NCBI GenBank assembly: GCA_022113835.1
Contig: JAILWY010000028.1
Location: forward strand, 1,116,001 to 1,180,000
DNA: 64,000 bases
Origin: Atopsyche davidsoni
Taxonomy: Eukaryota > Arthropoda > Insecta > Trichoptera > Hydrobiosidae
Direction: 5' to 3'
This document shows positions 63,524 through 64,000 of this stretch, one piece after another (position 1 is the stretch's first letter; the number at the start of each line of letters is the position of its first letter). The translations under genes were made by a program, and so were the position numbers. The notes beneath the pieces are model-generated. The model searched no databases, had not been told where the DNA came from, and was given only the letters and a program-made list of their open reading frames with translations.

Positions 63524-63846
63524 GTAAGAACTAAAATATATATCTTAGTTTTTCTGTCAAACAATGTGTTTGAAGCACTTAATTCACGCATGAAGCAATT
63601 GGAATAAAAACACTCTTAACGTATTTTCTGAGGAAGGATTCAAACCAGCACTTTTTGGCTATTGCGATCTTGTGACTTCAACCTTTTAACTTGTATAGAA
63701 TTAGAATCACTTTATGCAAGTGTGTGACTTACTAACATTCTTAACGTTTTTTGAGGATGAGAGTAGCATTTTTTGTCTTGTTATCATATCATAATCATAT
63801 TTTCTGTAGTCCAATTTTTCATAAATTTCTCTTTGTTTTGTTTCAG
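63524..63846 (+). other. Intron, 323 bp
   Basis: GTAAGA at the 5' end and TTTGTTTTGTTTCAG at the 3' end. AT-rich, phase 0. Confidence 0.82.
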
Positions 63847-64000
63847 TCTGAAATAAGAGAGGACTTTAAATTTGAGGAGAACTGTAAATCAAATGAAAAT
63901 TACTCGTACAACAATACCGATATGTCAGTCTCCGAAATAGTAAAAGGCGACATTCAATTGGCCACCAATTACCTAGGCCAGACTCCTGAGACATCTGATA
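63847..64000 (+). CDS. Host gene next exon, runs off the window
   Basis: Starts after TTTCAG and stays open for all 154 bp to the window edge: SEIREDFKFEENCKSNENYS, YNNTDMSVSEIVKGDIQLA, TNYLGQTPETSD. Acidic, Asn/Ser-rich, no recognisable domain in the visible part. Together with 63391-63523 this gives about 95 residues of an unidentified, probably soluble protein. Confidence 0.82.

Overview
This is eukaryotic, almost certainly arthropod (probably insect) genomic DNA: AT-rich, with GT-AG introns, no operons, and a very high load of transposon relics. The best taxonomic clue is internal. A nuclear copy of mitochondrial ND4-ND5 (about 6.0-8.4 kb) reads only with the invertebrate mitochondrial code (TGA=Trp, ATA=Met, AGA/AGG=Ser), and its gene order, ND4 then ND5 on one strand, is the ancestral arthropod one. 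I cannot name the species.

Layout. 0-6 kb: AT-rich DNA with a TA run, two GC-rich minisatellites, a possible first coding exon on the minus strand (3118-3292) and a truncated pogo-like MITE. 6-9.6 kb: the mitochondrial insertion, split by a palindromic MITE and abutting a decayed hAT transposase. 11.4-13.1 kb: a very homogeneous GC-rich satellite of nine 175/167-bp units. 13.4-16 kb: a palindromic MITE and an almost perfect 136-bp inverted pair of tRNA-derived SINEs. 16-21 kb: MITEs, GC-rich islets and AT-rich filler. 21.2-23.7 kb: a decayed Mag-like Ty3/Gypsy element on the minus strand. 24-31 kb: pogo-like and other MITE relics plus GC-rich islets. 31.4-45 kb: a composite array of about 1.5-kb units, disrupted by minisatellites, a solo LTR with its target duplication, hAT MITEs and a non-LTR element that carries an intact Gag-like ORF1 (42689-44053) but no reverse transcriptase. 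A direct segmental duplication joins 37.1-40.3 kb to 44.6-49.3 kb. 48-53 kb: a mariner 3' end, a complete TTAA-flanked piggyBac-like MITE, a gag-like relic and a 630-bp tandem duplication. 53-64 kb: hAT and Merlin-like MITEs, a mariner 5' relic, long TA runs, and the best-supported host gene, with two exons in matching phase at the right edge (63391-63523 and 63847 to the end, plus strand). Parts of the first of these exons, with flanking intron, recur three times upstream as dead copies that have lost the splice donor.

The only well-supported cellular gene is the one entering at the right edge. I do not recognise its product. Two minus-strand ORFs with splice signals (3118-3292 and 54135-54323) are weaker host-exon candidates. 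Nearly everything else is mobile or repetitive DNA. Many long ORFs, notably those at 11.4-13.2 kb and 34.5-34.9 kb, are translations of tandem repeats and not genes.
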